NCBI GenBank assembly: GCA_026874595.1
Contig: CM049314.1
Coordinates: forward strand, 32,513,229-32,577,228
DNA length: 64,000 nucleotides
Direction of reading: 5' to 3'
Source: Sipunculus nudus
Taxonomy: Eukaryota; Annelida; Sipuncula; Golfingiida; Sipunculidae
A program made the position numbers and the translations under genes. The notes below the pieces were generated by a model. That model had not been told where the DNA came from. It was given only the letters and a program-made list of their open reading frames with translations, and made no database searches. Shown in pieces: positions 60,661 to 64,000 of the stretch (within the stretch, counting starts at the first letter, position 1; the number at the start of each line of letters is the position of its first letter).

Positions 60661-61200
60661 GAGGCTGAAAAATAACTTGAAAGTAATACAAAACCATCAT
60701 GTATGAATGGCTCAAATAACTCCATTTCAGAGTCAGGAGAGGAATCTACTACCTCAGTTTCCTCAAACAAAGAACTGAAACTTATAGTGTCAGTCATAAA
60801 CTCTTTTTCAGAGTCATTTAAGGAATCTACATCCTTATTATAATCACACCCGTCATGGGAGTCAAAAGAGGAATTTTCCTCAGCAGAAACAAACTTCTGT
60901 TTGTCATAACTGGATCTGGCCTCGTCTGAAATACTCTCGCAAGGGTCATAAAAGGACTTAGGCTTATTTACAGGATACTCGATCCACGCAGGAGTTAGGA
61001 AAGGACCTAGCCTTATTAAATTCCTCGCAGGAATCAACTGAGGTTTTTACCCCGGAAGCTACGGATTCTTCTTTGGAGTCAGACGGCACATTGGCCTCCG
61101 TAGCATCAAACTCTTTATTAGAGTCAATAAAGGAGTTGTACCCCTTATTAACATGAAAAGAGCCTGGCTCTTGTACTATGCTATGCATAGATTTTGAAAC
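60661..61200 (-). pseudogene. Acidic Ser/Asp/Glu linker between gag and protease
   Basis: Minus-strand frames at 61,188-60,964 and 61,037-60,627 are rich in D, E, S and K. They repeat a loose motif such as DSNKEF, DSKEES, DSCEEF, DSEKEF at ~15-25-residue spacing, then MELFEPFIHDGF just before the protease. I know no enzymatic role. It looks like an internally duplicated acidic spacer in the polyprotein, lightly frameshifted. Confidence 0.6.
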
Positions 61201-62460
61201 AAAACCAGAAGGTTAACCCTTTGGTTTATTTGCAAGACACCAGCAGTCAGATTTTTAGATGACCTTCCTTTTTGCATTAATTACAGATTTTCTTTGAAAG
61301 TGACTGGCCTTGGATTCAGACACAGTGGACGTGGACTGAGGCGTGGCAATGGACTTTGCTGAACTATCAGGACTACTAGTACTGGGTGACTGCACTTTAA
61401 ACTTCATTTGACCATGCAGATTTACATTCTTGTTTGTGAATGACTGGTTTGATTTGCTAGTAAAGAACATTTTGTGTGTTAATGACTAATCGTCAGCTAA
61501 TTGAGCAGCAATGTCAAGTGTTTCAGGACTTTTCTCATCAAGAAAAGTTTTAACATCTCCGTTAATGCAGCGCTTAAATTCTTCAAGCAAAATCAACAGG
61601 CGCAAATTGTCATTCTCTTTCATTACATTTTAAGAATTACACCAGCGATAAAAAAACTGCTCTTTTGTCCTAGCAAATTCGACGTAGGTTTCATTTTTGC
61701 GCTTTTCCCAATTTCTGAATTTCTGGCGGTAAGCCTCCGGAACCAACTCATTACCTTTTAGGATTAACCGTTTAACCTGGTCATAGTAAGCAGCGGCTAC
61801 TACTAAAAGCTCTGTATAAATTTCTCGGGCCTTGCCAGTCAATACACTTTGTAATAGCATAGTGCAATTTTCCTTAGGTCATTTAAAATTTTCGGCTATC
61901 TTCTCAAAGTGTAACAAATAGTTATCATGCTCTTTTTCTTGAAAAGGTGGGACAAGTCTAATGTGTTTAGTAACATCAAACTGTGAGTTGGGGCAGCATG
62001 TAGACCATGTTCTAATTTAAGCCTTTCTAACTCCAGTCGTTTTAACTCAATTTCTTTTTCTTTTTTTAGTCTTTCTCTTTCTAGCCTTTAATGTTCTTCC
62101 CTCTCTTATCTTTGTTTTTCTAATTCTAACTGTTTTTATCGTTCATGTTCTTCCCTCTCTTCCCTTTGTTTCTCTAATTCTAATTGTTTTAATGCTAGCT
62201 CATGTTGCATTTCTAACTTTTTTTATCCCAACTGCATAGCAAGGCTGTCATTTTTTATGTTTCCACTTCACTCTCTTCAATTAAACCTTTGATAACTAGA
62301 TATTGCATGATTTTAGCAATGATATCAGGCTTTCTTAAAGTTTTTTTTTCACACTTAGCCGTAAGTATTGTCCTAATCGCAACAACTCTTTCTTTGTCAA
62401 ATGTTCAAGTTGATCAGGGTCGGGATCTTTAACAAATGTCTCAGATTTGAAATATGCCAT
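61201..62460 (-). pseudogene. gag with coiled coil, SCAN-like capsid and knuckle
   Basis: The minus-strand start ATG is at 62,458-62,460. A 41-codon opening frame (MAYFKSETFVK, then LTKKELLRLGQYLRL) ends in a frameshift at a poly-A run, with a TAA at 62,335-62,337. Next is a helical segment (KPDIIAKIMQYLV), then a Glu/Lys/Arg/Leu-rich coiled coil at ~62,240-62,000 with several stops. Then FDVTKHIRLVPPFQEKEHD and the capsid part 61,630-61,860, with LTGKAREIYTEL, VPEAYRQKFRNWEK and TYVEFARTKEQFFYRWC. This resembles the Gmr1-type capsid segment related to vertebrate SCAN domains. Cys and His residues of a CCHC zinc knuckle are scattered over two frames at ~61,240-61,290. Gag would form the particle shell. 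Confidence 0.85.
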
Positions 62461-62589
62461 GTTAAGATGTTAAAAGAACAACATAAAAACACTGAGATAA
62501 ATCCTGTGAACAATGTATTGTGAACAAAATGTAATCTTGTAAACAATGTGTCTAGGTCAAGGCCTTATAAATTTTCAAAACTATTAAGC

Positions 62590-62607
62590 CTCCCGGACGA
62601 GCCCACA
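62590..62607 (-). other. Primer binding site, tRNA-Pro-like
   Basis: On the minus strand, six bases after the 5' LTR, lies TGTGGGCTCGTCCGGGAG. Its complement contains TCCCGGACGAGCCC, the 3' end of animal tRNA-Pro, with ACA where CCA is expected (one mismatch). It lies where an LTR element primes minus-strand DNA synthesis. Confidence 0.8.
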
Positions 62608-62613
62608 ATTTAT

Positions 62614-63312
62614 GTTACGGAACCTAATATCAACAGATCTCGTAGTCGTGACGAACATAAAATTTGTAATGGAGATAAAAAAAAATCAGATTCTGTAACA
62701 CTAGGCAGCGTGAAATGTCTAGGGGAATGAATAAAGAAGTCAGTGTTTTTTGTTAGCAAATAATTATAATTTATTCTTAAAACATTCCCAACATAACAAT
62801 ACACTAAATCAATAAAATTTCACAGTATAACAACAGTACAAGAGTAAATAAATACAGTACCTGGATACCACCACTGTCACAGCGACAACAAGTCCTTTAA
62901 AGCATATAATCCAGATGAACAGTTCACATAACAGTTCTCAGAGAATAACAGTCCAGTTCAATAACAAAATCAATTTGTTGTAATCCAAAAGAGAAGTTCT
63001 TGATATAATCCCGAAAGCAAACTGAAGACTATTAAGATCCGTCAAATATTTAAAAGAAAATCTATAACTGCCACAATTATCGGAAAAGGTCCACAAACTG
63101 ACACACACTCTTCTGTGTCCGTTGGAATTTTTCTCTCCTCTCTCTCCTTTGGCTCTAAAACACAGCCCCTTATTTATAACGTTTCACCTCAAGCCGAGAA
63201 CTTTTCATTTCTCGAACAATCCAAAGAACCCAATAATACATATTTACAGGAAACATCTAAAACAACGAACGCTGAGTTTCTACATATCAGGGTTCACACG
63301 TGGGCCGGGCAC
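62614..63312 (-). repeat. 5' LTR, U3 truncated
   Basis: It matches the 3' LTR from GGTTCCGTAAC inward for ~640 bases. It then jumps from GGTTCACACG to GTGGGCCGGGC, losing an internal segment of U3, and stops without the TGTTACAG terminus. It retains the TATA box TATAAATA (minus, 63,171-63,178). No target duplication can be read because this end is lost. Confidence 0.88.
63171..63178 (-). promoter_or_regulatory. TATA box of the 5' LTR
   Basis: TATAAATA on the minus strand followed by AGGGGCTGTGTTTTAGAGCC. Same position as TATATAAAG in the solo LTR at 49,941. It is absent from the 3' LTR of the same element. Confidence 0.65.
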
Positions 63313-63329
63313 ATTAATTTATCCTTTCA

Positions 63330-63331
<2 letters not shown>

Positions 63332-63372
<41 letters not shown>
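63332..63372. repeat. (AT)n microsatellite on the far side of the element
   Basis: About 20 AT units preceded by CATTCATATAT, mirroring ATTCATATAT before the (AT)n at 56,193. Confidence 0.95.
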
Positions 63373-63374
<2 letters not shown>

Positions 63375-64000
63375 ATAAAAAGAATAATTTGCATCCATAT
63401 ATTTTAAGAAGCTCTTGTTGATTAAATATCTCCTGTAAAATAAATAGATTAAATGTACAAGATTAAGTGAGAGAAAATTATTAAGGTTTTTCGTATATAA
63501 CACAATAGGAAGGTATCATGTAATATTGAAGAAGCCATTTACAGCACCTGAGCTACGATAAGTTTCCATACCTCGGGTGATTGCTTTACCACAAAGCATA
63601 AATGTGGTTAAAGGGTGGGTTGAAATGTGTCTTCGGATATTTTATTTAATCATGTGCTGGGTTTAAATAATTATGTAACGTTAAATATTATATCGGTTAT
63701 AGCGAAGAGCCGTGAGTTTTTAATATTTTTTTAAAACAAAATTTAATTCTCCACTTATAGTGTAGTGTGGACGTAAGGTCGTATAGTTAATGTTAGCCTC
63801 ATTGGAAAAGAAAGTCCAAACATTCGTCAATACATTTCTGTACTTTTCCTAGTCTCTCATCATCTCTAAAAATACCAAGCCAGCTATTTATCTTCAAGTG
63901 TCAATTTCATAAAATCCATACATATTAATCCAGCATTACGTGACCGGTTATTTGTGTACCATGAACATACTGCCTACAAGCTGCATTCAATGTTTCCCTG
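63373..64000. other. Gene-free right flank
   Basis: AT-rich unique sequence. Nothing recognised to the window edge. Confidence 0.5.

Larger units (their letters stand above)
56240..63312 (-). mobile_element. Decayed Gmr1-like Ty3/gypsy LTR retrotransposon
   Basis: About 7.1 kb on the minus strand. It has two LTRs, a tRNA-Pro-like primer site, gag, protease, integrase, reverse transcriptase, RNase H and a polypurine tract. Domain order is read from short recognisable blocks: capsid 61,630-61,860, DTG 60,630-60,638, HHCC zinc ligands ~59,854-59,969, D-D35-E 59,466-59,754, integrase C-terminus 58,960-59,160, YIDD 58,264-58,275, RNase H 57,195-57,560. Integrase before reverse transcriptase is the Gmr1-like order. 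No envelope gene: RNase H ends 110 bp from the 3' LTR. Stops, frameshifts, a reverse-transcriptase deletion and a nested LINE make it non-functional. LTR divergence is ~5% by eye over aligned parts. Confidence 0.92.

Noticed and set aside
56240-63312. Endogenous retrovirus with an envelope gene
   Set aside because: Only ~110 bases lie between the RNase H stop and the 3' LTR, and no membrane-protein frame is present. It is a retrotransposon lacking envelope.

Overview
This window looks like non-coding, repeat-rich DNA from an animal genome, most likely a marine invertebrate and probably a mollusc. It is AT-rich, and every reading frame is short and broken. There is no bacterial-style gene packing. 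It carries tRNA-derived SINEs, small inverted-repeat transposons, a Ty3/gypsy-type LTR retrotransposon, a LINE fragment, long tandem arrays ending in ACGG-type runs, and many (AT)n and (GA)n microsatellites. The mollusc assignment is an inference from repeat style, not proof. I recognise no host protein-coding exon, rRNA or functional tRNA gene. The window is best read as intergenic or intronic sequence.

Layout. 1-11 kb: mostly unique AT-rich sequence with old dispersed repeats (families called R1, R2 and R3 here). 11.1-12.1 kb: a recent 480-bp tandem duplication carrying a small inverted-repeat element with a 5-bp target duplication. 12.7-21.2 kb: three copies of SINE family S1 (a fourth lies at 35.3 kb), plus a 390-bp MITE flanked by TA at 18.1 kb. 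22.1-23.0 kb: GA-rich simple DNA containing a ~97-bp tandem unit. 24.5 kb: a short TCGCGA-rich palindrome. 25.5 kb: an S2 SINE. 27.2-31.3 kb: two neighbouring tandem arrays, ~280-bp units then ~318-342-bp units. They are different in sequence but share the palindrome GGTGGCGCCACC. 31.3-45.8 kb: mostly unique DNA with microsatellites and SINE pieces. 45.8-49.6 kb: a diverged tandem duplication of ~1.8-2 kb units. 49.7-50.5 kb: a solo LTR with TATAT target duplications. 51-56 kb: SINEs S2-S4, a direct repeat and a TCGCG minisatellite. One SINE is flanked by an exact 18-bp target duplication.

The main object is at 56,240-63,312 on the minus strand: a decayed LTR retrotransposon of about 7.1 kb. 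Its order is 5' LTR, tRNA-Pro-like primer site, gag with a SCAN-like capsid segment, protease, integrase, reverse transcriptase, RNase H, polypurine tract, 3' LTR. Integrase lies before reverse transcriptase, the reverse of most Ty3/gypsy elements and characteristic of the Gmr1-like group. RNase H ends 110 bp before the 3' LTR, so no second integrase position exists. The copy is dead. It has many stops and frameshifts, a protease stop straight after the DTG active site, loss of the first catalytic block of reverse transcriptase, and a LINE 3' fragment inserted between reverse transcriptase and RNase H. The solo LTR at 49.7 kb belongs to the same or a sister family in the opposite orientation.
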